DNA of 64,000 nucleotides from Tropicimonas sp. IMCC34043 (lineage in GTDB: Bacteria; Pseudomonadota; Alphaproteobacteria; Rhodobacterales; Rhodobacteraceae). A model generated the notes under the pieces. The model was not told the DNA's origin. It ran no database searches and saw nothing but the letters and a program-made list of their open reading frames with translations. Shown in pieces: positions 36,501 to 44,452 of this stretch. The DNA is taken from the NCBI RefSeq assembly GCF_003390845.1, contig NZ_QMEK01000001.1:1364001-1428000 (forward strand), given 5' to 3'. Within the stretch, counting starts at the first letter, position 1. The number at the start of each line of letters is the position of its first letter. The position numbers and the translations under genes were made by a program.

Positions 36501-37056
36501 GTCGGGCACCGGCCCCAAGGCCGGGGGGCCTGCCTATCTGCCCCGCTTCACCGGTGACGGGCCGGTTGCCGAGGCCCTGGACTGGACCACGCCCGCCGAT
36601 CCCCCCGCGGTCGAGTCCGCGCTGCGCGAGGCGCTTCGGTCCGCCGATGCCAACCCGGTGCTGGCGCGCGAGGAGATGCCGGGGCCGACGGGGGAATCGA
36701 ACGGCCTGATCACCCGGGCGCGCGGCCCGGTTCTGTGCCTTGGCCCGGGCGCCGAGGCGGTGGCCGAGCAGGTTGCCGCGGTTCGACGTGCGGGTGGCAT
36801 GTCGGTTGCAGTCGAGGGCGCGCTGGCACCCGAAGCGCTGCGCGGGATGCCCGAGGGCCTTGCCGCTGTGCTGTGGTGCGGCCGTGCCGAGACTGCGCGC
36901 GCCTATCGCCAGGCACTGGCGGCGCGGTCGGGGCCGATCCTGCCGCTGCTGAGCTCTGCCAGCGACCCGGCGGTGTTTCACATCGAACGTCATCTCTGCA
37001 TCGACACCACCGCCTCGGGAGGCAACGCAGCACTGCTGGCCGCCGCCGCGGGGTAA
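33592..37056 (+). CDS. putA: Bifunctional proline dehydrogenase / delta-1-pyrroline-5-carboxylate dehydrogenase
   Basis: PutA oxidises proline to glutamate in two steps. The 1154 residues comprise an N-terminal arm, an FAD-binding proline dehydrogenase barrel (about 130-430: GYSYSYDMLGEAART, ISVKLSAIHPRFE, VRLVKGAYWDAEIKRAQ, FEFQRLHGMGE), an NAD-dependent P5C dehydrogenase (about 520-1000: ISPWNFPLAIFTGQIAAALA, ETGGLNAMIVD, catalytic Cys802 in QSAGQRCSA) and a C-terminal domain. There is no ribbon-helix-helix domain at the start, so it should not repress its own gene; the adjoining Lrp regulator does that job. The start may be 33580 (four codons earlier); neither has a strong ribosome site. 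Confidence 0.95.
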   Translation: MSDRPAPARLDPRRLSTEAEADWLPRLKERAALSDADRAAIVTSATALVEAIRASDDPGMMELFLAEYGLSTSEGIALMCLAEALLRVPDAPTIDALIEDKIAPSDWGLHMRKSASMMVNASTWALMLTGKVLDSDHPGVAGVLRGAVRRLGEPVIRAAVARAMREMGNQFVLGETIEAALKRAEKREAQGYSYSYDMLGEAARTGADALRYHQDYVRAIAAIATRCKGRDIRANPGISVKLSAIHPRFEVAQRARVMDELVPRVLELARACAKAGMGLTIDAEEADRLELTLDVFAAVAADPKLAGWDGFGTVVQAYGPRAAATIDWLVALAHRLGRRFTVRLVKGAYWDAEIKRAQVMGLDGFPVFTRKSMTDASYISCARQLLLASDAIYPQFATHNAHSAAAILHMAPSVAAFEFQRLHGMGERLHQIVMDQNRTRCRIYAPVGAHRDLLAYLVRRLLENGANSSFVHQIVDKSYPAAKVARDPFDEAATALQRPTPVKPASALFGAARQNSRGWDLADAEDSAEIEAARAPFRTAQFHAGAILAGAEATVGGVAVVNPADPGDIVGHVAEATPDQIATALSAAAPWQASPEDRAAVLRRAADLYEQNFGRFFALAAREAGKSLPDAVGELREAVDFLRYYAARIDRLDRPARGVFACISPWNFPLAIFTGQIAAALAAGNGVIAKPAEQTPLIAATAVRLLHEAGVPREALQLLPGRGETVGAALTSDPRIAGVCFTGGTDTAQAIHRAMADHLDPAAPLIAETGGLNAMIVDSTALPEQAVRDVIASAFQSAGQRCSALRCLYLQEDVAEGMLKMLEGAMDELQLGNPWDLSTDIGPVIDAEAQSAIEAHVAKAAAEGRLLHRLDAPESGLFCGPAVIRVTGIGDLQREVFGPVLHVATFRAADLEQVVARINATGFGLTFGLHSRIDDRVQTVVERVAAGNIYVNRNQIGAVVGSQPFGGEGLSGTGPKAGGPAYLPRFTGDGPVAEALDWTTPADPPAVESALREALRSADANPVLAREEMPGPTGESNGLITRARGPVLCLGPGAEAVAEQVAAVRRAGGMSVAVEGALAPEALRGMPEGLAAVLWCGRAETARAYRQALAARSGPILPLLSSASDPAVFHIERHLCIDTTASGGNAALLAAAAG

Positions 37057-37137
37057 GCCACGCGGCTGGCGTGATTCTTTGTATACGCTTGCATACCGGC
37101 GGCTAACATGGCAAAGCGCAGGGAGGATGACTCTTGC

Positions 37138-38226
37138 ATGACCCTGCGTTTCCCTCCGACGTCCCGGGCGCTGATGACCCTGCTGGCGGCCGCAATCGGC
37201 ATCGCCTCGGGGCTTCTGGCGTCGCGGATCTCCATGCCGCTCCCATGGATGCTGGGGCCGATGCTGGGATGCTGCCTCGCCGCGATCATGGGCGCCCCTG
37301 TCTTTGGCCCGAACAGCCTGCGCCCGGCGGTGATCCCGGTGATCGGGGTCATGCTTGGCTCGGGCTTTCACCCCGGACTCCTCGGCCATGCGAGCGAATG
37401 GACCGGCACGTTGCTGTTGCTGCCGGCATTTCTGGTGACGGCCACGGCGACGGGCTTTGCCTTTTACCGCTATGTGGGCGGATACAAACCGGTCGATGCG
37501 TTCTTCTGCGCAGCCCCGGGCGGGCTTAACGAGATGATCATTCTGGGCACGGCCGCCGGTGGCGACGAGACGCGGATCGCGCTGGCCCATGCGCTGCGGG
37601 TGTTTCTGGTCGTGTCGGCTGTCGTTTTCAGCTTTGCGCTGGGGCTGAACATCCGCTCGGCGGGCGGCCCGGGCGCCTGGATCGGCCTCTCAGATCTGAC
37701 GCTTTTCGACTATGCGGTCCTGACGGCATCGGGACTTGCCGGCGTCGTGCTCGGCCGCAGGCTGCGCCTGCCCGCGCCGCAGCTGTTCGGCCCCATGGTG
37801 CTGAGCGCCGCGGCCCACATGACCGAGGTCATCACCGTACCGCCGCCGACGATTTTCGTGGTGGCAAGCCAGATCACCATCGGCACGATCCTCGGCTGTC
37901 GCTTTGTCGGGCTCGACGCCCGGCGGATGCGGCGCGACATGGCGCTGGGGTTTGGGGCGACGCTGGTCCTTCTGTGCGTGACCTTGCTGTTCGCGGCCCT
38001 GCTCGGCCCGCTGACCGGAACGCCGCTCAGCCAGGGGGTGCTTGCCTTCTCGCCCGGCGGATTGACCGAGATGAGCCTGCTTGCCCTGACCATGGGCCAG
38101 GACGTTGCCTATGTCTCGACCATGCACGTGGCGCGGATCGTGCTGGTGATCCTTGGCATGTCGCTGGTGTTTCGCTGGATCGGCCACCGTCTGGTGGCGA
38201 CAGAAACCCGCTCGACCGAGCGTTGA
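37138..38226 (+). CDS. AbrB family membrane protein (putative transporter), second copy
   Basis: A 362-residue inner-membrane protein with about ten helices in two repeats. The paired loops FCAAPGGLNEMIILGTAAGG and LAFSPGGLTEMSLLALTMGQ, both with PGGLxEM, define the AbrB duplication family. It is more typical of the family than the copy at 176-1198. GGGAGGA lies ten bases before the ATG at 37138; an ATG at 37108 has no such site. Upstream, GTATACGCTTGCATAC (37081-37096) is a near-palindrome resembling GntR-type operators. Substrate unknown. Confidence 0.87.
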   Translation: MTLRFPPTSRALMTLLAAAIGIASGLLASRISMPLPWMLGPMLGCCLAAIMGAPVFGPNSLRPAVIPVIGVMLGSGFHPGLLGHASEWTGTLLLLPAFLVTATATGFAFYRYVGGYKPVDAFFCAAPGGLNEMIILGTAAGGDETRIALAHALRVFLVVSAVVFSFALGLNIRSAGGPGAWIGLSDLTLFDYAVLTASGLAGVVLGRRLRLPAPQLFGPMVLSAAAHMTEVITVPPPTIFVVASQITIGTILGCRFVGLDARRMRRDMALGFGATLVLLCVTLLFAALLGPLTGTPLSQGVLAFSPGGLTEMSLLALTMGQDVAYVSTMHVARIVLVILGMSLVFRWIGHRLVATETRSTER

Positions 38227-38395
38227 CACGACTGTGATCGTTGCATTTTTGGCGTCCAGCCGCGGAATTTCCCGACATCACATCCTTTTTGCTGTCAACT
38301 TCCTGCGCGCTGCGGTTGTCATTGTAGTTACAACGAGCATCCGGGCCCGAGTCGAGGCCCCCGCCAAAAAAAGTCGATCAACCAAGGCCAGTGAA

Positions 38396-38545
38396 ATGCG
38401 TGACCAGCAAACCCAGCCCGTGAAATCCCGCGTCAGCGACAAGGCTCAAAAGCAGCAGCCGCAATCCAACCCGAAAAAGAAGCAGCCTCCGCATGGCGAG
38501 CCCAAACGGCGTCCGCCCAGCATCACCGATTACGCCAGCATCTGA
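38396..38545 (+). CDS. Small basic, disordered protein
   Basis: A 49-residue frame rich in Gln, Pro and Lys (VSDKAQKQQPQSNPKKKQPP) ending RRPPSITDYASI. It has no hydrophobic segment or recognised domain. AAGG lies eight bases before the ATG, and about 170 bp of A+T-richer sequence upstream could hold a promoter. It may bind nucleic acid through its basic residues. Its reality rests on the ribosome site and ordered composition, so it is tentative. Confidence 0.45.
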   Translation: MRDQQTQPVKSRVSDKAQKQQPQSNPKKKQPPHGEPKRRPPSITDYASI

Positions 38546-38589
38546 AGCCGGGGCTTGCGCAAGCGCTGCAGGCGGCTAGCCTCTGCGCC

Positions 38590-38919
38590 ATGTCGACTCC
38601 CGTATCCTCGATCCGAAACCTCGGTCCGGCCATGGAGGCCGCCTGTCGCCGCGCCGGCATCGGCTCGGCCGAAGAGGTGCGCGCGCTTGGCACCGACGCC
38701 GTCTATCGCCGGCTGCTCGAAACCGGAGGGCAGCCGCATTTCATCGGTTATTACGTGATCGAAATGGGGTTGCAGGGCCGTCCCTGGAACGACTGCCACG
38801 GGGCCGAAAAGGAAGCGCTGCGCCGTCGGTTCGACGTCATCGTGGCCGCGGTCAAGGGCACCGGCCTGAGCGGAATAGAACGCCAGCTCGACCAGATCGG
38901 CACCGGCCTGCGCCGCTGA
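38590..38919 (+). CDS. TfoX C-terminal domain protein
   Basis: A 109-residue protein with the helical TfoX/Sxy C-terminal domain in residues 7-85 (IRNLGPAMEAACRRAGIGSA, VRALGTDAVYRRLLETGG). It lacks the N-terminal TfoX domain of the Haemophilus and E. coli competence regulators. Stand-alone forms are common in alphaproteobacteria, where a competence role is not established. The ATG at 38590 follows GCGCC and has no strong ribosome site. A GC-rich hairpin follows, shared with ndk. Confidence 0.82.
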   Translation: MSTPVSSIRNLGPAMEAACRRAGIGSAEEVRALGTDAVYRRLLETGGQPHFIGYYVIEMGLQGRPWNDCHGAEKEALRRRFDVIVAAVKGTGLSGIERQLDQIGTGLRR

Positions 38920-38931
38920 GCGCCAAAAAGC

Positions 38932-38962
38932 AGCGCCGCCGCGGGGATCCCGGGGCGGCGCT
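38932..38962. terminator. Shared hairpin between the TfoX-like gene and ndk
   Basis: AGCGCCGCC (38932-38940) pairs perfectly with GGCGGCGCT (38954-38962); the loop itself can fold (CGGGGATCCCGG). CTTGTCTC follows on the plus strand and CTTTTTGG on the minus strand, so it may work in both directions, better for ndk. Confidence 0.7.
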
Positions 38963-39038
38963 CTTGTCTCTATCGTGGCGCGGCTGGCCACCGACGAAGG
39001 GCTGGAATCACGCCGTCGCCGAAGACCTGGCGCAGTCT

Positions 39039-39461
39039 TCAGCCGACCAGTTCGAGGCCCGAGAAGTAGAACGCGATCTCGACCGCTGCAGTCTCCGGTG
39101 CGTCCGACCCGTGGACCGAGTTCTCACCCACCGACTCGGCGAATTCGGCGCGGATCGTGCCCGGCGCCGCATCGGCGGGGTTGGTCGCGCCCATCACTTC
39201 GCGGTTCTTGGCAATCGCGCCCTCACCTTCCAGCACCTGCACGACCACGGGCTCCGAGGCCATGAAGGTTGTCAGTTCGTCGAAGAACGGCCGTTCCTTG
39301 TGGACGGCATAGAACTCGCCGGCCTGGGCCTTGGTCAGGTGGATCCGCTTTTGCGCGATGATGCGCAGGCCCGCATCCTCGAACTTGGCGTTGATCTTGC
39401 CGGTCAGGTTGCGCTTGGTGGCGTCGGGCTTGATGATGGAAAGCGTGCGTTCGATGGCCAT
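39039..39461 (-). CDS. ndk: Nucleoside diphosphate kinase
   Basis: A 140-residue housekeeping enzyme that equilibrates nucleoside triphosphates through a phosphohistidine. The protein begins [20 protein letters not shown] and carries the active-site His in [20 protein letters not shown] near residue 117. The length is typical. AGAGG lies eight bases before the ATG. Confidence 0.98.
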   Translation of the reverse strand: MAIERTLSIIKPDATKRNLTGKINAKFEDAGLRIIAQKRIHLTKAQAGEFYAVHKERPFFDELTTFMASEPVVVQVLEGEGAIAKNREVMGATNPADAAPGTIRAEFAESVGENSVHGSDAPETAAVEIAFYFSGLELVG

Positions 39462-39771
39462 GTTTGGTGCCTCTTGTTCTGTCCGCGACCGGCCCTTTGC
39501 CAGCCGCGCAAATCCGGCGCCGCCCTAACACGGGATCTTCGGCGGGGAAAGAGCAAGCCGGGGTTTACCGCCCCGCGATCTGACGCTAGACATCCCGCAG
39601 GGTCCGCAGTTCACCCAGGCGTCGCCGGTCATGTACCATGCTAAACCTGCCTTCTGGTCGACGTTTGCGCATGAGGAACTTCTCCACGCGCGCCGGTGAC
39701 AAGGGCGACCCTCCTCCGGGCTTCGGATTGCGAACGACGGACAGGCGCGCGGCAGGGTGAGGATACCTCCC
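39462..39771. other. Divergent intergenic region between ndk and the DUF2087 gene
   Basis: 310 bp that must contain promoters for both genes. I see no strong promoter pair, no hairpin terminator and no credible small gene; overlapping open frames on the minus strand are antisense to the DUF2087 gene. Confidence 0.45.
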
Positions 39772-40290
39772 ATGGCACGTGAAGACATGCCTCTTTATAT
39801 CGCCGATGTTTCGGCGTTTTCCCGAAACCTGCGGGCCGGGCTGGAACGTCTTGGCCAGCTTCCCGGACATCTCGAAATGCTGGGGCTGATCGCCGCTTCG
39901 GCCGGGCATCGCAACTATCAGCTTCTGAAGGCACGCACACCGGCCGCGCCGGCGCTCGACGGTCCGGCGGAAAAGGCGCTGCGCGTATTCGACGCCGAGG
40001 GCCGCATGCGCCGCTGGCCGGCCCAGACCCAGGTTCAGGCGCTGTGCCTGTGGGTCCTGTGGCACCGCCTGCCCGCGGGCTGCGAGATGACCGAGCCCGA
40101 GGTCAACGCGATCCTGCGCGCTGCCGACGGATTCGGTGACCATGTGCTGCTGCGCCGGTCGCTGGTCGACCACAAGCTTGTCACCCGCAGCCGCGACGGC
40201 CGGATCTATCGCCGGATCGAGCAGCGGCCGCCCGAAGCAGCGCGTGCCGTGCTGCGGGCGATGCTGGGGCGACCGGCACGGACCGTCTGA
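39772..40290 (+). CDS. DUF2087 domain protein
   Basis: A 172-residue protein. The first half is helical (LYIADVSAFSRNLRAGLERL, LGLIAASAGHRNYQLLKART); the second half matches the DUF2087 pattern (ALCLWVLWHRLPAGCEMTEPEVNAIL, FGDHVLLRRSLVDHKLVTRSRDGRIYRR), a winged-helix-like module often attached to regulators. A DNA-binding role is possible but unproven. The ATG at 39772 has AGGA eight bases upstream; a GTG at 39757 in the same frame is less likely. Confidence 0.72.
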   Translation: MAREDMPLYIADVSAFSRNLRAGLERLGQLPGHLEMLGLIAASAGHRNYQLLKARTPAAPALDGPAEKALRVFDAEGRMRRWPAQTQVQALCLWVLWHRLPAGCEMTEPEVNAILRAADGFGDHVLLRRSLVDHKLVTRSRDGRIYRRIEQRPPEAARAVLRAMLGRPARTV

Positions 40291-40297
40291 TCGGGGT

Positions 40298-40327
40298 CTG
40301 CCGCCGCCGCCCGCGCGGCGGCGGCAG
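40298..40327 (+). terminator. Perfect 13-bp GC hairpin after the DUF2087 gene
   Basis: CTGCCGCCGCCGC (40298-40310) pairs with GCGGCGGCGGCAG (40315-40327) around CCGC. It directly follows the stop codon. There is no T-run, so factor-independent termination is doubtful. Confidence 0.45.
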
Positions 40328-40436
40328 CGCCGCTGCGGGGTCCCGCGCCCCGGATCGGTTCGCCCGGCAAGGCGGGATGGCCGAGAACGTCACGGCCGCC
40401 GTTGACAGTCCGCCTCACCTCGGGCAGTGCCAGCCC

Positions 40437-42290
40437 ATGCTGAAGCTCAATGATATCTCCTATTCGGTCGACGGCCGCCTCCTGCTCGATCACACCTCGG
40501 CGGTCATTCCGACCGGCCACAAGGTCGGCGTGGTCGGGCGAAATGGCACCGGCAAGACCACGCTGTTCCGGCTGATCCGCGGCGAGCTCGCGCTCGAAAC
40601 CGGTTCGATCGAAGTGCCGCGTGGCGCCAAGATCGGCGGCGTGGCGCAGGAGGTCCCCGGCAACGAGGTCTCGCTGCTGGACACGGTTCTTGCGGCCGAT
40701 GTCGAACGCGCTGCACTGATGGCCGAGTCCGAGACCGCGCACGACCCGCACCGGATTGCCGATATCCATACCCGGCTGAACGACATCGACGCCTGGTCGG
40801 CCGAGGCGCGGGCCAGTTCGATCCTGCGTGGCCTTGGCTTTGAACCCGACCAGCAGTCCCTGCCCTGCTCGGCGTTCTCGGGCGGCTGGCGGATGCGGGT
40901 GGCGCTAGCGGGCGTGCTGTTTGCCGAGCCCGACCTGCTGCTGCTTGACGAACCGACGAACTACCTCGACCTCGAGGGCGCGCTCTGGCTCGAAACCTAC
41001 CTCACCCGCTATCCGCACACCGTGCTGATCGTCAGCCACGACCGGGCGCTGCTGAACCGGTCGGTCGGCGCGATCCTGCATCTCGAGGATCGCAAGCTGA
41101 CGCTCTATTCCGGCGGCTATGACACTTTCGCCGAGACGCGCGCGGCGCGGCTTGCCTCGGCCGACGCCGAGTCGCGAAAGCAGGAGACCCGGCGCGCGCA
41201 CCTGCAAAGCTACGTGGATCGTTTCCGCTACAAGGCGAGCAAGGCCAAGCAGGCGCAATCGCGGCTGAAGATGATCGAACGGCTGAAGCCGATCAGCACC
41301 CCGCAAGAGGCAGCGCTGCGCCGCTTCACCTTCCCGGTGCCAGAGGAACTGAGCCCGCCGATCATCGCGACCGAGGGCGCCGCGATCGGCTATGGCGAAA
41401 CCACAGTGTTGTCGCGGCTGAACCTCAGGATCGACCAGGACGACCGTATCGCGCTGCTTGGCCGCAACGGCGAGGGCAAGTCGACGCTGTCGAAGTTTCT
41501 GGCCGGACGGCTCGAGGTGCAGAAGGGCCGGATCACCCGGGCCAACAAGCTGCGCGTCGGCTATTTCGCCCAGCATCAGGTCGACGAGTTGTTCATCGAC
41601 GAGACCCCTCTCGATCACATCCGCCGGTTGCGGCCGGACGAGACGCCGTCAAAGCTGCGGGCACGGCTTGGCGGCTTCGGGATCGGGGCCGAGCAGGCCG
41701 AGACGATTGTGGCGCGACTGTCGGGCGGCCAGAAGGCGCGGCTGAGCCTGATGCTGGCCACCAACGACGCGCCGCATCTGCTGATCCTCGACGAACCGAC
41801 CAACCACCTCGACATCGAGAGCCGCGAGGCTCTGGTCGAGGCGCTGACCGATTATTCCGGCGCGGTGATCCTCGTCAGCCACGACATGCACCTGCTGAGC
41901 CTTGTCGCCGACCGGCTGTGGCTGGTCTCGGGCGGGCAGGTGAAGCCGTTCGAGGACGATCTGGAAGGCTATCGCAAGCTGCTGCTGGAAAAAGACCGCG
42001 GCGACGGCCCGGCCAAGCCTGCGGCGCCCGCGCCAAAACGTGCCTCGCAATCCGAGATTCAGGATCTTCGGACAGAGGTTCGGAAATGCGAGCAACGGAT
42101 GGAAAAGCTGGAAGCGATGCGCGGCACGCTTGCCACGAAACTGGCCGACCCCGCGATCTATGAAGACGAGAACCGCGGCAAGCTGGACATCTGGCAGGCG
42201 AAATATGCCGAAGTGATGGAGGCGCTCGGGCGGGCCGAGGCGCTGTGGATTGCGGCCGAGGAGAAACTGGAGGCGGCGCGGGCCAGCTGA
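40437..42290 (+). CDS. ABC-F family ATPase (YheS/Uup-like)
   Basis: A 617-residue soluble protein with two ABC domains and no membrane segment. Domain 1 has Walker A GRNGTGKTTL near residue 36 and signature SGGWRMRVALAG; domain 2 has GRNGEGKSTL near 345 and LSGGQKARLSLM. Both Walker B motifs read LLLDEPTNYLDLE or LILDEPTNHLDIE. The interdomain linker (HLQSYVDRFRYKASKAKQAQ) and C-terminal coiled coil are typical of ABC-F proteins, which act on ribosomes. The ATG at 40437 matches the family start; an upstream ATG at 40377 adds 20 unlikely residues. It is closely followed by marC. Confidence 0.92.
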   Translation: MLKLNDISYSVDGRLLLDHTSAVIPTGHKVGVVGRNGTGKTTLFRLIRGELALETGSIEVPRGAKIGGVAQEVPGNEVSLLDTVLAADVERAALMAESETAHDPHRIADIHTRLNDIDAWSAEARASSILRGLGFEPDQQSLPCSAFSGGWRMRVALAGVLFAEPDLLLLDEPTNYLDLEGALWLETYLTRYPHTVLIVSHDRALLNRSVGAILHLEDRKLTLYSGGYDTFAETRAARLASADAESRKQETRRAHLQSYVDRFRYKASKAKQAQSRLKMIERLKPISTPQEAALRRFTFPVPEELSPPIIATEGAAIGYGETTVLSRLNLRIDQDDRIALLGRNGEGKSTLSKFLAGRLEVQKGRITRANKLRVGYFAQHQVDELFIDETPLDHIRRLRPDETPSKLRARLGGFGIGAEQAETIVARLSGGQKARLSLMLATNDAPHLLILDEPTNHLDIESREALVEALTDYSGAVILVSHDMHLLSLVADRLWLVSGGQVKPFEDDLEGYRKLLLEKDRGDGPAKPAAPAPKRASQSEIQDLRTEVRKCEQRMEKLEAMRGTLATKLADPAIYEDENRGKLDIWQAKYAEVMEALGRAEALWIAAEEKLEAARAS

Positions 42291-42312
42291 ACCGCACGCC
42301 TTACCCTGCACC

Positions 42313-42933
42313 ATGGATCTGACATTCATCATCAGTGCCTTCGTCACGCTGTTCGTGATCATCGACCCGATCGGGATGGCGCCGCTGTTTCTGGCGCTGA
42401 CGCAGGACAACACGCAGTCCGAGCGGCATGCCATCGGGTTGCGCGCCTGCGTGCTGGCCTTCGGCATCCTGACGCTGTTCGGTCTGGCCGGTGAGGCGGT
42501 TCTGAACTTCGTCGGGATCTCGTTCCCGGCGTTCCGGATCGCGGGCGGCATACTTCTGTTTCTGACCGCCCTCGACATGCTGTTCGAACGCCGCACCCAG
42601 CGGCGCGACCAGCAGGCGGGCGAAGAGACACGGGCCGACCCATCGGTCTTTCCGCTGGCAATCCCGCTGATCGCGGGGCCGGGTGCCATCACCACGATGA
42701 TCCTGCTGGTCGGTCAGAGCCGGGGTCTGGACCAGCAGATCGGCGTTTTCGTGGCGATGACGCTGGTTCTGGGCGTGGTCGCGGCGCTCTACCGGGCCTC
42801 GGGGCTGCTGGAACGGGTGCTGGGGCGAACCGGCACGGTGGTGGCGACACGGCTGCTTGGCATGTTGCTGGCCGCACTTTCGGTGCAGTTCGTGCTCGAT
42901 GGGTTGCGCGGCGCCGGGTTGATGGCGCTCTAG
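42313..42933 (+). CDS. MarC family membrane protein
   Basis: A 206-residue inner-membrane protein with six helices. The start MDLTFIISAFVTLFVIIDPIG and the following GMAPLFLALTQ, AFRIAGGILLFLTALDML and PLAIPLIAGPGAITTMILL match the MarC (UPF0056) family. Despite the name it is not an antibiotic-resistance determinant, and its function is unknown. The ATG at 42313, 22 bp after the ABC-F gene, gives the family N-terminus, though no strong ribosome site is seen. Confidence 0.9.
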   Translation: MDLTFIISAFVTLFVIIDPIGMAPLFLALTQDNTQSERHAIGLRACVLAFGILTLFGLAGEAVLNFVGISFPAFRIAGGILLFLTALDMLFERRTQRRDQQAGEETRADPSVFPLAIPLIAGPGAITTMILLVGQSRGLDQQIGVFVAMTLVLGVVAALYRASGLLERVLGRTGTVVATRLLGMLLAALSVQFVLDGLRGAGLMAL

Positions 42934-43197
42934 GCAGTCGCGGGTCACGGGCTGGCGCCTCGTCTGCGCCAAGGCAGGCCTTCCGGCCAGATGCCGACCG
43001 AATGGCCCCCCAAGAGACGCCTCCCGGGTCGTAACGTCTTGCGGCTACGACCGGCTCCGCTCCGGCCAAAATGCCCGCCATGAGACGCCCGGGCACTGGC
43101 GAGAGCGGACCTCCAGCCCTACATGTTCCAGACAGAAGCCGCACCGGCCGCCGTTCCGGGCGCGGTTTGGCCCGCAGGAGAGCCTGAGAATACGCCG

Positions 43198-43782
43198 ATG
43201 ACCGCCGACCAGACCGCCTCGTTCATCTATCTGAGCCTGCTTGTCGTTCTGATAGGCAGCTATTTCTTTCTGGCGCAGCGCCGCGATCTTGGCCGCAGCC
43301 TGCGGCATGCCGGGCTTTGGGCGCTGATCTTTGTCGGCGTGATTGTGGCCTACGGGCTGTGGGACGACGTGAGCAACACGGTGATGCCGCGCCAGTCGGT
43401 CTATGCCGAACAGGGCCGGATCGAGGTGCCCATGGGCCGCGACGGCCATTATCACATGGTGCTCGGGATCAACGGCACCCCGGTCCAGTTCATCGTCGAC
43501 ACCGGCGCCTCGGACATGGTGCTGTCGCGCGAGGATGCGAGCCGGGCCGGGATAGACCTCGATGGGCTGCCCTTTGGCGGCATGGCCAATACCGCAAACG
43601 GGCCGGTGCGGACGGCCTTTGTGCGCGTGAACGAGGTGTCGCTCGGCGGCGGCATTGTCGACCGCAACGTTCCGGCACTGGTCAGTGGCGGCGACATGCC
43701 GGGCTCGCTGCTGGGGATGGGTTATCTCAACCGGTTCTCGCAGGTCAGCTTCGGCAACGGGCGGATGGTTCTGACGCGCTAG
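43198..43782 (+). CDS. Membrane-anchored clan AA aspartic protease (TIGR02281 type)
   Basis: A 194-residue protein. Two N-terminal helices (SFIYLSLLVVLIGSYFFLAQ and AGLWALIFVGVIVAYGLWDD) anchor a retropepsin-like domain with the active-site motif FIVDTGASDMVLSREDA near residue 105 and the second strand GSLLGMGYLNRFSQVSFGNG. Retropepsins act as dimers with one DTGA per chain; substrates are unknown for this group. The ATG at 43198 places a short tail before the first helix; an open frame to 43123 adds a Pro/Ala-rich stretch. Confidence 0.85.
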   Translation: MTADQTASFIYLSLLVVLIGSYFFLAQRRDLGRSLRHAGLWALIFVGVIVAYGLWDDVSNTVMPRQSVYAEQGRIEVPMGRDGHYHMVLGINGTPVQFIVDTGASDMVLSREDASRAGIDLDGLPFGGMANTANGPVRTAFVRVNEVSLGGGIVDRNVPALVSGGDMPGSLLGMGYLNRFSQVSFGNGRMVLTR

Positions 43783-43809
43783 CGTCGGGCGCCATCTGCC
43801 GCCCGACGC
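43782..43809. terminator. Hairpin between the convergent protease and tail-collar genes
   Basis: GCGTCGGGC (43782-43790) pairs perfectly with GCCCGACGC (43801-43809), starting inside the protease stop codon. No T-run; terminator function inferred from position. Confidence 0.5.
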
Positions 43810-43822
43810 CTGCAGCCCTTCG

Positions 43823-44428
43823 TCAGCTGCGCGACGGATAGATCCCTTGCAGGACCACGCAGAACTTGAGCCCGAGGTAGGGGTTCGTGATGTCAAAGGG
43901 CTGGCCGCCACCGGCATTGTCGACCGTGACCGCAACCGAACCCGGCGCCATGTCGACAACCGTGCCGCCCGGCGTGGCATAGGCCGGGGCCGTTGGCGTC
44001 AACGCCGGAAGGCCACCAGCCGGGCTGGGCGAGTTGCCGGGCGTCGGCACCCCGCTTGGCGTGCCCTTGGCGCCGTGGCTGTGGGCCGGCATCTGCGCCA
44101 CGGCGAGTGTCTGGCTGGTTCTGCCGCCCGCCTGTCCCTGAGTGACCGGCCCAAGGCCGGGGCCCTGACCGCTGTGCATCGCGATCCGGCCGCGCAGGTC
44201 CGGCAGCGCGAAGGTCGTGCGCCCGTCGCCGCCATACATGGTGCCGACGAGCGAGAACAACGCCTGGTTTTCGGCGATCGGCAGGATCTGACCGTTGGCT
44301 TCGGCCGTGAGGCGCGGGCAGAAGTTGGCCCCGGTCATGAATATCTGGCCGATGTACATTTCCTGGGCCTGAACCGCGGGGGCGGCAAGCCCGCAGGCCA
44401 GCGTCAGCACGGCAAGAGTCGTTTTCAT
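43823..44428 (-). CDS. Secreted tail-collar domain protein
   Basis: A 201-residue protein with a signal peptide (about 1-21, TLAVLTLACGLAAPAVQAQE) and a phage tail-collar fold: MYIGQIFMTGANFCPRLTAE, GQILPIAENQALFSLVGTMYGGDGRTTFALPDLRGR, and AVAQMPAHSHGA. The domain is shared with microcystin-dependent proteins and phage fibres, but here it is a stand-alone exported protein with no phage genes nearby. Its middle is rich in Pro, Gly and Thr. It lies 24 bp downstream of the VPLPA-CTERM gene and is probably co-transcribed with it. Role unknown, perhaps at the cell surface. Confidence 0.85.
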   Translation of the reverse strand: MKTTLAVLTLACGLAAPAVQAQEMYIGQIFMTGANFCPRLTAEANGQILPIAENQALFSLVGTMYGGDGRTTFALPDLRGRIAMHSGQGPGLGPVTQGQAGGRTSQTLAVAQMPAHSHGAKGTPSGVPTPGNSPSPAGGLPALTPTAPAYATPGGTVVDMAPGSVAVTVDNAGGGQPFDITNPYLGLKFCVVLQGIYPSRS

Positions 44429-44452
44429 GGCAATCTCCTTTGGTCTGATGGA

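Noticed and set aside
33460-37590. Very long minus-strand open frame over putA (about 1500 codons in all)
   Set aside because: Only its end, 32995-33459, is a real gene (the Lrp regulator). The rest is antisense to putA, with Gln/Arg/Gly-rich low-complexity translation typical of high-G+C shadow frames.
43823-44428. Prophage remnant based on the tail-collar domain
   Set aside because: The protein has a secretion signal and no phage structural, lysis or integrase genes lie nearby.
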